This document shows positions 1-8,231 of a stretch of 64,000 nt of DNA, one piece after another. Both the position numbers and the translations under genes were made by a program. Position 1 is the first letter of the stretch, and the number at the start of each line of letters is the position of its first letter. The notes under the pieces are model-generated. The model saw only the letters and a program-made list of their open reading frames with translations. It searched no databases and was not told where the DNA came from. This DNA is from SHXR01 sp046160305 (GTDB lineage: Bacteria > Pseudomonadota > Gammaproteobacteria > Burkholderiales > SG8-39): contig JBJXGX010000199.1 in NCBI GenBank assembly GCA_046160305.1, positions 1 to 64,000 of the forward strand, written 5' to 3'.

Positions 1-301
1 CCTCGAGCGCGGGGAAGCGGCCCGGCGAAAATCCAGGCAAGTGAAAGATCACATCGACCACACCGTCTTCGAGTTGCTGCGGCAGGTCAGCCGGCTTCCC
101 GCCCAATTGCATGTTGGTGTAGACCTCGACCTTCATTTTGCCGCCTGCGGCCTTGTTGATCCGCTCGGCCCAGGGAAACAGGTGGTGCGTTTGATCGGGC
201 GCCTGCGGACCCGAGAACGAATGCACCTTGAGCGTGACCTGCGCGTGCGCCGGCGTCATCCCACATAGAGCGAGTACTGCAGCAATCGCGATCGATCTCA
301 T
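1..301 (-). CDS. TRAP transporter DctP-type substrate-binding protein, N-terminal part (runs off the window)
   Basis: Reading leftwards from an ATG at 301, the open frame gives a signal peptide (MRSIAIAAVLALCG, then PAHAQ as cleavage region) and continues without a stop to the window edge, about 100 codons. The mature start VTLKVHSFSGP followed by PWAERINKAAGGKMKVEVY and QQLEDGVVDVIFHLPGF is typical of periplasmic DctP receptors of TRAP transporters, which hand carboxylates to a DctQ/DctM membrane complex. An AAGGAG ribosome site lies at 311-316, which fixes the start. The gene continues beyond position 1, so the membrane subunits and the ligand cannot be judged. Confidence 0.85.
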   Translation of the reverse strand, partial: MRSIAIAAVLALCGMTPAHAQVTLKVHSFSGPQAPDQTHHLFPWAERINKAAGGKMKVEVYTNMQLGGKPADLPQQLEDGVVDVIFHLPGFSPGRFPALE

Positions 302-633
302 CTTGAATTCCTCCTTGGCGCGGAGTGTATGCGGAATCGCGGCAGGATGAGATTCACGCGGACGATCCGGAGGGCTCCGACTTCGGACTGGAGACCATCC
401 GCAGATTGCACAATTTTCCGTCGAACAGGACGTTGCCCATTCCGTTGTTTCGCGACGACTTGAGGCACTTGAAGAAGAAGCCCCACGCGGAATGATCGAC
501 GGACCGACACGGCGGATTGGCGAGGGAAAATCGAATGGATTCGGGTCGCACAGGCGAGCGCTCAATCGAGACGTAGGTCGCGCAGAGGTTTCTCGATAAA
601 CCTCCATGAACCGGCTTCTACATACGTCAACCG
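302..633. other. Intergenic region between divergent genes, nothing recognised
   Basis: This 330-bp stretch separates the leftward TRAP receptor gene from the rightward membrane protein gene. It must hold both promoters. Short open frames occur on the minus strand but have no ribosome site and resemble no family. No hairpin, repeat or RNA gene was recognised. Confidence 0.4.
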
Positions 634-1425
634 GTGAATGCGTTTGAAAACCGGTTACTAGAATTGGAAACATTCATCATGGGGGCCATTTCTAGTTTGC
701 CCGCAAGCCCCATCATGGCGCACCTTAGAGCAGAGCTTCACAAGGAGATCGAGGCCAACAACATTAGCGACGTTGTATTCCAAGATCCTCTACAGACCGA
801 GACGCGAGCCGCAAAGCAAAATCTTGTAGCTTCGAGCGTCGCCGCACTGCTAATCGCGTCACTTGAGCTTCAAGTCAGCGGCTTTCTCGACCCGTGGGCA
901 GCAACAGGAGCAGTCATCGGTACCGCGATCACCAAAGGCATAGCATGTTTGATCGTTGGCTACTTCCTCGTCGGGTTCATCTTCGCGATATACGTAGATT
1001 ACTCCGCGTGGAAGTTCAAGAAAGAGCGGTACTTGGTCAAGCCGTATCTAGAACTTACATGCGCGATCGAAGCAAGGATTCACGCCGTCACGGAGCAACT
1101 GCAGAACGCAACATCACGACTGGGCTCGCTCTCGCTGGAGCGAGGAATGCAAGACCAGATAGAAGATAGGAAGATCATCGACGGCGCAAACGGGCAAGTT
1201 GCATCGATAAATGAGCAAACCAAATCGTTCTACGAAGAGGTTCGGCCTCTCCTAAAGCACTCGGCAGCCGTGATTGCAAAAGCCAACTTCCTCACGTGGC
1301 GCCTAAGGGTACGAATGCTCAGCTTCTGGGCGCTTGATGTGATTACTCCAGTTCTGCTGGGAGCAGTTGCGATCTGGAAAGCCTATCAAGGAGTGCCTGT
1401 TGTTACATCAAGAGTTGCGGGCTAA
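634..1425 (+). CDS. Uncharacterised membrane protein, 263 aa
   Basis: I do not recognise a family. The protein has hydrophobic segments near residues 65-85 and 100-122 (GIACLIVGYFLVGFIFAIYV) and a third near 235-252 at the C-terminus. Between them lies a polar, helix-prone stretch of roughly 110 residues (EARIHAVTEQLQNATSRLG and following) that could form a coiled coil. Base composition is visibly more AT-rich than the neighbours (codons such as AAT, TCA, ATA are common), which suggests acquisition. It lies beside a toxin-antitoxin pair, which fits an accessory region. The ATG at 634 is the upstream-most start; ATG at 679 is an alternative. Confidence 0.6.
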   Translation: MNAFENRLLELETFIMGAISSLPASPIMAHLRAELHKEIEANNISDVVFQDPLQTETRAAKQNLVASSVAALLIASLELQVSGFLDPWAATGAVIGTAITKGIACLIVGYFLVGFIFAIYVDYSAWKFKKERYLVKPYLELTCAIEARIHAVTEQLQNATSRLGSLSLERGMQDQIEDRKIIDGANGQVASINEQTKSFYEEVRPLLKHSAAVIAKANFLTWRLRVRMLSFWALDVITPVLLGAVAIWKAYQGVPVVTSRVAG

Positions 1426-1499
1426 CCCGGCGCTGAAGCTGACGGCCGCGAGCGTGCTTCGCCCGCCCCCCCGGCCTGGTTGGTTCCGGCTACGCCGGC

Positions 1500-1922
1500 T
1501 TACGTAGCGGTCCACGGGTTTAGGAACGATACGCCCAATGCCTCGAAGTCGGTCACGTTTCGCGTGACAAGCGTCAGGCCACGGTCGAGCGCGGTGGCAG
1601 CAATCAATCCATCCGCGAGGGATCCGGGTCGGCCCGCCTGCTCCGCACGTGCGGCGATTTCCGCCCAGCGAAGTGCAACGGACTCGTCGATGGGAAGCAC
1701 GCGTCCGGAAAAACTTTGCCTGAGCTTCTCGCTCCACCCTGCAAGGGATGTCCTGCGCTTCCCGACGGGAAGTCGTAGTGTGCCGCGCCTTACCTCTCCG
1801 ATTGTCATTGCAGACAAGTGCAGGGAGAAGACATCAGTCTCCAACATCCAGGCGAGGACGCCCGGGTCTGGCCGGGGCCGCGAAAGCTCCGATACGACGC
1901 AGGTGTCGAGCAGGTAGCTCAT
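1500..1922 (-). CDS. vapC: PIN-domain ribonuclease toxin (VapC/FitB type)
   Basis: At 140 aa this is full length for a PIN toxin. The N-terminus MSYLLDTCVVSELSRP carries the first acidic metal ligand (D6) with the FitB-like DTCVVSEL signature. A conserved Glu sits in MTIGEVRRG, and the later acidic site is in SLADGLIAATALDRG. The last motif, LVTRNVTDFEALGV, is the usual PIN C-terminal strand. Such proteins cleave RNA when their antitoxin is lost. The start overlaps the stop of the upstream antitoxin gene by 4 nt, so the two are translationally coupled. Assignment is secure at family level; the RNA target is unknown. Confidence 0.9.
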   Translation of the reverse strand: MSYLLDTCVVSELSRPRPDPGVLAWMLETDVFSLHLSAMTIGEVRRGTLRLPVGKRRTSLAGWSEKLRQSFSGRVLPIDESVALRWAEIAARAEQAGRPGSLADGLIAATALDRGLTLVTRNVTDFEALGVSFLNPWTAT

Positions 1923-2179
1923 CCGAGATCTACCGTACGAGGCAGCGAGCGATCGCGGGTGACAATTCGGCTGAGATCCACCGGACAGCTGCGCAACAGT
2001 GCGAGCAGCGCTTTCGACGCTTTGCGATCGAGTGTCCGGCCTCGTGGGCCGCTGATCGCGGAAATGACAACCACGGGCTTGCCGTGGCGCGTCACGGTCT
2101 GCGGGCCCTCGCTCAGCGCGCGATCAACGACCCGGCTGAATTCGTTCTTCGCCTTCTGCAAAGGCCAATGGGCGGACAT
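1919..2179 (-). CDS. Phd/YefM-family antitoxin
   Basis: This 86-aa protein starts MSAHWPLQKAKNEFSRVVDRAL and continues GPQTVTRHGKPVVVISA, the classic Phd/YefM fold in which the N-terminal half binds the operator DNA and the C-terminal tail neutralises the toxin. The tail here (residues 46-86, rich in Arg and Leu) is divergent, as usual. The gene is first in the operon and overlaps the PIN toxin gene by 4 nt. A GGAGGA ribosome site lies just upstream at about 2182-2188. It probably represses its own promoter at the dyad at 2192-2212. Confidence 0.9.
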   Translation of the reverse strand: MSAHWPLQKAKNEFSRVVDRALSEGPQTVTRHGKPVVVISAISGPRGRTLDRKASKALLALLRSCPVDLSRIVTRDRSLPRTVDLG

Positions 2180-2191
2180 GGTTCCTCCAAG

Positions 2192-2212
2192 ATCTGTCTA
2201 GACTGGATAGAT
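2192..2212. promoter_or_regulatory. Candidate operator of the Phd/PIN operon
   Basis: Just upstream of the antitoxin ribosome site there is an inverted repeat with arms ATCTGTC and GATAGAT (one mismatch) around a 7-bp spacer. It contains most of a second palindrome, GTCTAGAC (2196-2203). The position fits an autoregulatory site for the Phd-type antitoxin. Function is inferred from position only. Confidence 0.4.
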
Positions 2213-2237
2213 TCTAGCACTCACGTAATCTTCGCTG

Positions 2238-2444
2238 ATGGCTCGTCCCCTTCGCATCGAACTTTCCGGCGGTCAGTACCACGCAATTTCCCGTGGCGAT
2301 TGTCGGGAGGACATCGACAGCGACGATGCCGATCGCAGTGTCTGGCTCGAAGTCGACTGGGTACTCGGGCAATTCGCTTCGCAGCGCGCGCCTTCAACAA
2401 GCCTGCGTTACTCTTCAACAGGCTCAGGGCGAACGGAGGCTTGA
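2238..2444 (+). pseudogene. Remnant of a REP-associated tyrosine transposase (RAYT, Y1_Tnp family)
   Basis: The reading frame opens with MARPLRIELSGGQYHAISRG and DADRSVWLEV, a close match to the N-terminus of RAYT transposases. It then jumps to DWVLGQFASQRA, which resembles a segment near the C-terminus of full-length RAYTs (WLLGQFG..RA). The catalytic HUH and Tyr region of roughly 150-200 codons is missing, so the gene is an internal-deletion remnant and cannot be active. The frame runs out through a REP-like sequence at 2390-2436. Full-length members are usually over 200 aa; this one is 68 codons. Confidence 0.75.
2390..2436 (+). repeat. REP-like sequence at the end of the RAYT remnant
   Basis: Positions 2414-2436 carry a REP unit beginning TTCAACAGGCTCAGGGC and ending GAACGG, a core very common in bacterial REP elements. 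A degenerate copy of its start (TTCAACAAGC) precedes it near 2392. RAYT enzymes act on such hairpins, so the association with the transposase remnant is expected. Confidence 0.55.
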
Positions 2445-2584
2445 GCACTGACAGGTTAAGTTAGTGCCATTCATCGCTGACCCCGCTTCCTGGCAGCGCG
2501 CGTTCCGCGGAGGCATCATTCGATCCGGGGATTTTCTACAAACTCGTTCGGCAACAAGCGCATCGGTACGCGAAGGAGCAAAGC

Positions 2585-2733
2585 ATGGAACTTGGCGCGT
2601 TTTCGATCAACTTGACTGTCAAGGATATGGGATGCAGTTGCAACAACAGGCGGATGAAGGTACGACGGGGCCGGCCAGCTTCGTCGCTCTGGACCCTGAT
2701 GGAAATCCGATCCTCGTCGATCAGCATGTGTGA
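2585..2733 (+). pseudogene. Remnant of a VOC (glyoxalase-fold) family gene
   Basis: The frame starting at 2585 encodes MELGAFSINLTVKDM, the usual N-terminal strand of a VOC protein. In another frame the same short stretch ends ADEGTTGPASFVALDPDG then NPILVDQHV and a stop at 2731-2733, which is the typical C-terminus of that family. Between the two, some 80 codons are missing and the frame changes. Both ends are recognisable, so this is an internal-deletion pseudogene rather than a small gene. The 240 bp that follow, up to 2974, show nothing recognisable. Confidence 0.7.
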
Positions 2734-2974
2734 GCAGAATGGCTCCGGCCCTCGGACGCGATGCAGTCCCCACGCCGGGCGTGGAGAAATCGACGAGCAC
2801 TGCGTGGTCACGCCACCGGAACGCGTGACATGTCGCATCTCGCGCACAGCGCGATCGGCACCCGGAACGGATCGGAGGACCAGCGATGTTTTGCGTTAAT
2901 CTGCCCACCCACCGCCCGAGTATCCAATCGGTTGCCGCGCCGGATCCTTTCCTCATTCCAATTCTTTCTCGCAA

Positions 2975-3874
2975 TTGACCACCGCATCCGTTGTGCGCTC
3001 CGCACGCCCAACATTAGCGGGCACCCTCTTCGTCCTCGGCGTGTCGGTCTGTTTCGCATCGGGTGCAGTGCTCGCCAAGCTTGCCTACAACGACGGGGCC
3101 AACGCGCTCACCATCGTCACCGTCCGGACCGTGGCGGCGCTCTTGTGGCTCGTTCTGCTCCTTGCGCTTGCGCGCATCCCGCTGTCATTGCCCCCGAAGC
3201 TTCGCGTTCGCGCGCTTGCGTTAGGGGCGCTGCTCGCGGTGCAAACGTACGGAATGTATTCGGCGATCGAACATATGGCGGCGCCGCTTGCCGTTCTCAC
3301 GTTCTCGACGCACCCGCTACTCACGGCCGCCGCTGAAGCCTATGCGGGCCGGGCGCGGTTCGGCCCGAAGCAGTTGTTTGCGCTGGTGCTCGCATTTTCT
3401 GGCCTCGTGCTCACGCTCAACGCGGGCTCGCTCCAGCCGACCACCTACGGGATCATCGCCGGGACCGTCGGATCGATCGGATTCGCGGCGACCATGGTGC
3501 TCACATCGCGATTGTTTCCGCATGCCGATTCACGGCCGCGCACGGCCCACATGACGGCCTCGGCGAGTCTGCTTTTTCTGATCGCCTGCCTCGTCACCGG
3601 TTCGTTCACCTTGCCAACGACATCGATCGGCATGGTCGGCTTTTTCGGCGTCTGCATCTCGTTTCCGATCGCACTCACCGGACTCTTCATGGCCGTCCAG
3701 ACCGTGGGCCCTAGCCGGACATCGTTCCTCCTCAATTTCGAGCCGGTTGCAGTCACACTGCTGAGCGCGCTATTCCTTGGACAGATGCTTTCCGGTTTGC
3801 AACTGGTTGGTGGTGGAATGGTGATCAGCGCGATTGTCATCCTGCAATGGCCGACAGCGCGTCCAGTGCCATGA
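2975..3874 (+). CDS. DMT-superfamily transporter (EamA type)
   Basis: The 299-aa protein has about ten hydrophobic segments arranged as two EamA repeats, starting with LAGTLFVLGVSVCFASGAV and ending with LVGGGMVISAIVILQW. The second-repeat hallmark LNFEPVAVTLLSALFLGQ is present. Such inner-membrane proteins usually export metabolites or amino acids; the substrate cannot be inferred. The start is a TTG at 2975, because no ATG lies upstream of the first membrane segment. The 3' end overlaps the next gene by 28 nt, so the two are probably co-transcribed. Confidence 0.85.
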   Translation: MTTASVVRSARPTLAGTLFVLGVSVCFASGAVLAKLAYNDGANALTIVTVRTVAALLWLVLLLALARIPLSLPPKLRVRALALGALLAVQTYGMYSAIEHMAAPLAVLTFSTHPLLTAAAEAYAGRARFGPKQLFALVLAFSGLVLTLNAGSLQPTTYGIIAGTVGSIGFAATMVLTSRLFPHADSRPRTAHMTASASLLFLIACLVTGSFTLPTTSIGMVGFFGVCISFPIALTGLFMAVQTVGPSRTSFLLNFEPVAVTLLSALFLGQMLSGLQLVGGGMVISAIVILQWPTARPVP

Positions 3875-5322
3875 ACGCCGCGAATTTTCCGGTGCCCTCC
3901 GACGAGGGCTTGAGCGCGCTTGCCGAACGCGTACGACGCGACCTCGACTACATCAAGTTTCCCGAGCCGAATTGGGTGCCGCGCAAGAAAACCGCAGAGG
4001 GCAATGCAGTGCTCAACGTGTTGGTCGTGGGTGTCGGGCATGGCGGGCTTGCGGTCGGTGTGATGCTGCAACGTGAGCGGGTCGACAGTGTTCTCATCAT
4101 CGATCGCGCCGCACGGGGTCACGAAGGACCCTGGCGTTCGTATGCGCGGATGCCCACGCTCCGTTCCTGGAAGACAGTGACCGGCCCCGACCTCGGCATC
4201 CCATCGCTCACCTTTCAATCGTGGTTCGAAGCGCAATGGGGCGCGAATGAATTCGCGCGCCTGAACAAGATCCCCACCACGATGTGGCATGACTATCTGC
4301 TGTGGATTCGCGATGTGCTCGCGCTGCCGGTCATGAGCGAAGTTGAGCTGATTTCAGTGGAACCGGAGGGTGACCTCATCCGTGCGACGCTCAAGGAGCG
4401 CGGCATCGTATCGCACGTCGTCACGAGAAAGATCGTTCTTGCAATGGGCATCGAACGCTCCGGACGCTGGTGGATGCCACCGCACATCGAGGCTCTGCCG
4501 AAGCAATTCCGCGCGCATACCGCCGATGCCATCGACTTCCGGGCCTTGGCGGGCCGCCGCGTTGCGGTGCTGGGCGCCGGCGCCTCCGCGTTCGACAACG
4601 CGGCGGTCGCGCTTGAAACAGGTGCGGCGCATGTCAGTCTCTTCTGCCGGCGCGCCACGATTCAGCGCATCCAGCCTTTCAAGGCGATTTCCTATCCGGG
4701 GTATCTGCGCCATTTCGGAGACCTGGACGACGCGACCCGTTGGAAGTGGATGCGCCATCTGCTGCCACTGCGGGAAGCGCTTCCGGTCGAGACGTGGCAA
4801 CGCGTCACCCGGCATCACAACTTCTCGCTGCACACCGGCTGCCCATGGGACCGTGTCGAGGTCACCGGCAATGCCGTGCGTATCGAGACCCCGGCGGGTG
4901 TGCATGAAGCGGACTTCCTGATCCTTGGCACGGGCCTCTCGATCGATATGCGCGAGCGAAAGGAGCTTGGCGAGCTGACCGGGCACATCGCGACGTGGGG
5001 CGATCGCTTTACCCCCGCGAAAGGCGACGAGGATGCGTGGCTTTCATCGTTTCCGTACATTGGCCCCGGCTTCGAGCTGATCGAAAAAACGCCCGGGACG
5101 GCACCGTGCCTCGCCAATATCCACGTCTTTGATTTCGGCGCGACGATGAGCCTCGGGCCAAGCGGCGCGTCGGTGAACGCAATGAAGTTCGCGATACCAC
5201 GGTTGGTTGGCAAGATCACGCGCGACCTGTTTCGCGAGGACCTCGATCATCACTATCAGGCACTCGTCGATTACAACGAGCCGGAATTTCCCCTCACGTT
5301 CGCACGCGACGTGAAGCCATGA
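3847..5322 (+). CDS. FAD/NAD(P)-binding oxidoreductase (flavin monooxygenase-like)
   Basis: This 491-aa protein has an N-terminal dinucleotide fold near residues 55-85 (VLVVGVGHGGLAV, GxGxxG) and a second one in mid-protein (RRVAVLGAGASAFDNAAVAL) that should bind NADPH. A third nucleotide-associated motif, FLILGTGLSIDM, is near residue 360. The order FAD site, NADPH site, ATG-like motif fits flavin-dependent N-hydroxylating or Baeyer-Villiger-like monooxygenases, though it may be another flavoprotein. The gene starts inside the end of the transporter gene. The substrate is unknown; export of the product by the neighbouring DMT protein is a guess. Confidence 0.8.
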   Translation: MADSASSAMNAANFPVPSDEGLSALAERVRRDLDYIKFPEPNWVPRKKTAEGNAVLNVLVVGVGHGGLAVGVMLQRERVDSVLIIDRAARGHEGPWRSYARMPTLRSWKTVTGPDLGIPSLTFQSWFEAQWGANEFARLNKIPTTMWHDYLLWIRDVLALPVMSEVELISVEPEGDLIRATLKERGIVSHVVTRKIVLAMGIERSGRWWMPPHIEALPKQFRAHTADAIDFRALAGRRVAVLGAGASAFDNAAVALETGAAHVSLFCRRATIQRIQPFKAISYPGYLRHFGDLDDATRWKWMRHLLPLREALPVETWQRVTRHHNFSLHTGCPWDRVEVTGNAVRIETPAGVHEADFLILGTGLSIDMRERKELGELTGHIATWGDRFTPAKGDEDAWLSSFPYIGPGFELIEKTPGTAPCLANIHVFDFGATMSLGPSGASVNAMKFAIPRLVGKITRDLFREDLDHHYQALVDYNEPEFPLTFARDVKP

Positions 5323-5341
5323 CAGCGTGATCCGCGAGCGT

Positions 5342-6244
5342 TCACTTGAACGGATGGCGCGGCAAGAATACCGGTCGCACCAGGAAGCGCCTGAAGATTT
5401 CCCCGTAGCCCCGCCATAGGAATCCGCCGTTGTGTTCGAGCAGTTTCGCGCGATGCTCGCGACAAAACGCGGGTAGCTCGTACCACGGGAACATCGGGCG
5501 AAGGTGATGCGCGACATGCAGATTGTTGTTGAGCCATAGCAGGCTCCACAGCCAATGGGATTCAGTGTGGGCGGTCCGCTGCCCGGGCCGCGGTGCCGCA
5601 CGATGTTCGGCGAACGCGCGAACGAATCCAAGACTCATGCCCGGAAACGCGATGAGCACGATGTATTGCCAGAAAGGCATTCCCGCGACTTTGCTCACAA
5701 GGTAGTACAAGACCGCGAACCAAACGATGTGGATCGCCCACGACCGCAGGTGAGAGCGGTCGCCGGCACGGATGCGCTGTGTCTCCCGCTTGGCAAGGCG
5801 CCACAATCGAATGAACGGCCCGAGCGTGAGCTTGCCGAGCATGGTCTGATTCGCGGTGAGCAAGGCGCGCGCGATCGGCCCCATCGCGGCCCAGTCACTG
5901 CTTTTGATATAGGCCGTCTCGGTGTCCTCGCCGGGATACGAGAGATACGTATTGCGATGATGGATGCGGTGGCTTTCGTAATAGAGCGGAAACGGAAACC
6001 ACAACCCGATCGGCGGATAGACGATCGCAACGCGCAACCAGTCAGGCACGCGGCGCAATGCGTGTATGGCTTCGTGCTGCAACGAGAAATGCCACGCAAC
6101 GATATAGGCGCCCATCGGCACCATGACCCACCATGCGATTGCCGCGTGGAACCACACCAACGCGCACCACCATGCGTAGATGACCGCGGCAACCACGAAG
6201 GTCGGACCATCGAATCGGGCGAACCAGGCAGTGAAGCGTCGCAT
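5342..6244 (-). CDS. Membrane fatty acid desaturase
   Basis: The 300-aa protein carries three histidine clusters in the family order: HEAIH near residue 57, HRIHH near residue 92, and HVAHH near residue 244. They bind the di-iron centre of membrane desaturases and hydroxylases. Hydrophobic segments precede the first box and lie between the second and third. The last box sits in the sequence LNNNLHVAHH, typical of beta-carotene hydroxylase/desaturase relatives. The gene converges with the flavoprotein gene (20 bp apart). Substrate (acyl lipid or another lipid) is not determined. Confidence 0.88.
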   Translation of the reverse strand: MRRFTAWFARFDGPTFVVAAVIYAWWCALVWFHAAIAWWVMVPMGAYIVAWHFSLQHEAIHALRRVPDWLRVAIVYPPIGLWFPFPLYYESHRIHHRNTYLSYPGEDTETAYIKSSDWAAMGPIARALLTANQTMLGKLTLGPFIRLWRLAKRETQRIRAGDRSHLRSWAIHIVWFAVLYYLVSKVAGMPFWQYIVLIAFPGMSLGFVRAFAEHRAAPRPGQRTAHTESHWLWSLLWLNNNLHVAHHLRPMFPWYELPAFCREHRAKLLEHNGGFLWRGYGEIFRRFLVRPVFLPRHPFK

Positions 6245-6262
6245 GCGGATAGGATACCCCTA

Positions 6263-6292
6263 GAAATCCGCGCGGTCAGCCGCACGGATTTC
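6263..6292. repeat. REP-like hairpin
   Basis: Arms GAAATCCGCGCGG and CCGCACGGATTTC enclose the loop TCAG; 12 of 13 positions pair. It lies between the divergent desaturase and ankyrin genes. Related hairpins occur at 26701-26738 and 42915-42943, and the sequence AATCCGCGCGGTCAG recurs at 61513-61527. Confidence 0.6.
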
Positions 6293-6347
6293 CACGCGGA
6301 TTTCCGAGTGTTACGCTTCCGGATTCAATTGCCAATGCAGAACCAGC

Positions 6348-7034
6348 ATGCGCCGCTCAATCATTGCCGTGTTGTCCCTCGCGTTGTTCGCCCTCGTCCC
6401 GGCGTTCGCGCAGATCCCGCCCAACGCGTCCGAGCTTTCGGCCTATCGGGGCCTGCACGCCGCTGCCGCGCGCGGTGACATCGCGGCGATCGGTGCCCTA
6501 TTCGCACAGGGCGCGGAAGCCGGGGCCCGCGACCCGTATCAACGCACGCCCTTGCACGTCGCCGCTTATCAGGCGCGGCACGATGCCATGCGCGCACTCG
6601 CGATCGGCGGCGCCGACCCCAATGCGCTGGAGGCCGATCGCTATGACATCGTCACGATCGCGGCGGTCGCGAACGATTTGCCGACGCTCGCTCTCGCACT
6701 CGAATTGGGAACCAATCCGAAAAATGTGACCAGTCGATACGATGGCACCGCGCTCATCGCCGCCGCGCATCTCGGCCATCACGAAGTCGTCCGCATGCTG
6801 ATCAAGGCGGGCGCGCCGCTCGATCACGTCAATAACCTCGGCTGGACGGCGCTCATCGAATCGATCGTGCTGGGCGATGGCGGCCCGCGCCACCTGGCGA
6901 CGCTTCGGGCGCTCGTCGATGCTGGCGCAAATGTCAACCTTGCGGATGGGCAAGGGCGCACGCCGCTCACGCTCGCACGCGCGCACGGCTATCGGGAGAT
7001 GGTTCGCATATTGCAAGAGGCGGGAGCGCGCTAG
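6348..7034 (+). CDS. Secreted ankyrin-repeat protein
   Basis: A signal peptide (MRRSIIAVLSLALFALVP, cleavage after AFA) is followed by about five ankyrin repeats. Clear repeat cores are GLHAAAARGDIAAIGALFAQ, TPLHVAAYQARHDAMRALA, ALIAAAHLGHHEVVRMLI and TPLTLARAHGYREMVRIL. The 228-aa protein should be periplasmic and bind a partner protein. Single-domain secreted ankyrin proteins are common in proteobacteria, often of unknown role (some act with catalases or effectors). No linked partner gene is evident. Confidence 0.85.
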   Translation: MRRSIIAVLSLALFALVPAFAQIPPNASELSAYRGLHAAAARGDIAAIGALFAQGAEAGARDPYQRTPLHVAAYQARHDAMRALAIGGADPNALEADRYDIVTIAAVANDLPTLALALELGTNPKNVTSRYDGTALIAAAHLGHHEVVRMLIKAGAPLDHVNNLGWTALIESIVLGDGGPRHLATLRALVDAGANVNLADGQGRTPLTLARAHGYREMVRILQEAGAR

Positions 7035-7128
7035 GATCCGACTGACTCGATTTGCGTTGGATCAATCGATTCGCAACGGACATGGGCGTATGCTCAAGCC
7101 GTCGCCTTAGGGAACGAGGAAATCCGCC

Positions 7129-7431
7129 ATGACGAATCAACCGGGTAATCGATCCGACACGGTGGATCTCAAGGAGGTGTCGCGCCTTGTGGAGGCCCTC
7201 GAGGGCGATCTCGAGAAGATTCGCGCCGGCTCCGCCGACCTCGAGACATTGCGCAAGGAAGTCGAGCAGTTGCGATCCGCGCTCGACGCACCGCACTCCG
7301 CGCACGACGAGATTCATGATGGATTGCGTGCGGTTCGTGCGCTCCTGCATCGCGCCGGCGAGGAGCTTCAGCACGACGCGATCAAGGTGACCGAGTATGT
7401 CGCCCATGTCGGCCGGATGCTTGGGATGTAG
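7129..7431 (+). CDS. DUF4404-like small helical protein
   Basis: This 100-aa protein is almost entirely helical. A heptad-rich stretch covers residues 15-50 (VSRLVEALEGDLEKIRAG) and the C-terminus is VTEYVAHVGRMLGM. It matches what I know of DUF4404, a family without known function. A good ribosome site (GAGGA) precedes the ATG. The gene heads a rightward run with the next helical protein and the UbiB-type gene. Function is not known. Confidence 0.65.
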   Translation: MTNQPGNRSDTVDLKEVSRLVEALEGDLEKIRAGSADLETLRKEVEQLRSALDAPHSAHDEIHDGLRAVRALLHRAGEELQHDAIKVTEYVAHVGRMLGM

Positions 7432-7522
7432 CCTTGGCGCCCGACACGACGCGTTGGGCGGCAGGCTTTGGGGGGTTTGGGGGAGACCTTCCCCAGCGTC
7501 GTAACCCGCGACCGGAGGCGCA

Positions 7523-8206
7523 ATGACCGAGAATCGGCAGGATAGCGAAAGCATCAAAGAATCGGCACGCGAGGCCGTTCGCAGCGGGACGGACATTCGC
7601 GCGCAGGTGCACAACCTCACTTTGCTCGCGATCGAAAGACACCGCTTCGATCGGCAGGGCGTGCGCATGGTCCTCGAGGCGGTTACCGAAGGGGTCGCAC
7701 ACGGCGCCGAACAGCGCAGTGGAAATCTGCGTAATGCGCTCTCGGAGGCCCTGCAGGGATTGGACCAGGCGCTCCGAATATCCGCTGAAGCGGGTCAGGC
7801 CGCGCTCAAGCAACTTACGACCACCGGGAAAGACTTCTCGGACATGGAGTTGAAGCAGGCGTTGGCGCATCTGCGCAAGCTCGAGGAGGAATTCTTCGCC
7901 ACGGTCGGGCAGGTTGCTGATGCCGCGGGCGAGCGCGTCAAGCCCGAGCTCCGGGCCCTGCTCGCCTCCACCCGGCGCACGGGAACAGAGACCGGCAAGC
8001 ACGTCGCCTCCGTCATGAACGAGTTCGCGCATCGCGCATCGGTCGCCTCGCTCGATGCGACGATTGCAGGCATTGAAGTCGCAGGAGAAGTCGGGTCGCG
8101 CTTTGCAGCCCTTGCGAGCGGCATCCTGTCCGGGCTCGCCGACGCGTTGCGAAAACCACCCACCGCGGAAGCCCCGTCCGGCCAAGACCCACAGCGCCCG
8201 GCGTAG
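7523..8206 (+). CDS. Uncharacterised helical protein (DUF6781-like)
   Basis: At 227 aa, this protein has no signal peptide and consists of amphipathic helices with many Ala, Glu and Gln residues. A typical section is EGVAHGAEQRSGNLRNAL. The build recalls phasin-like or apolipoprotein-like lipid-surface proteins; the family may be DUF6781, but I am not certain. It lies 25 bp before the ABC1/UbiB-type gene in the same direction, so a role connected with lipids or membranes would make sense. This is inference only. Confidence 0.6.
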   Translation: MTENRQDSESIKESAREAVRSGTDIRAQVHNLTLLAIERHRFDRQGVRMVLEAVTEGVAHGAEQRSGNLRNALSEALQGLDQALRISAEAGQAALKQLTTTGKDFSDMELKQALAHLRKLEEEFFATVGQVADAAGERVKPELRALLASTRRTGTETGKHVASVMNEFAHRASVASLDATIAGIEVAGEVGSRFAALASGILSGLADALRKPPTAEAPSGQDPQRPA

Positions 8207-8231
8207 CGTCGACACGCTCTGCGGAACGCCC

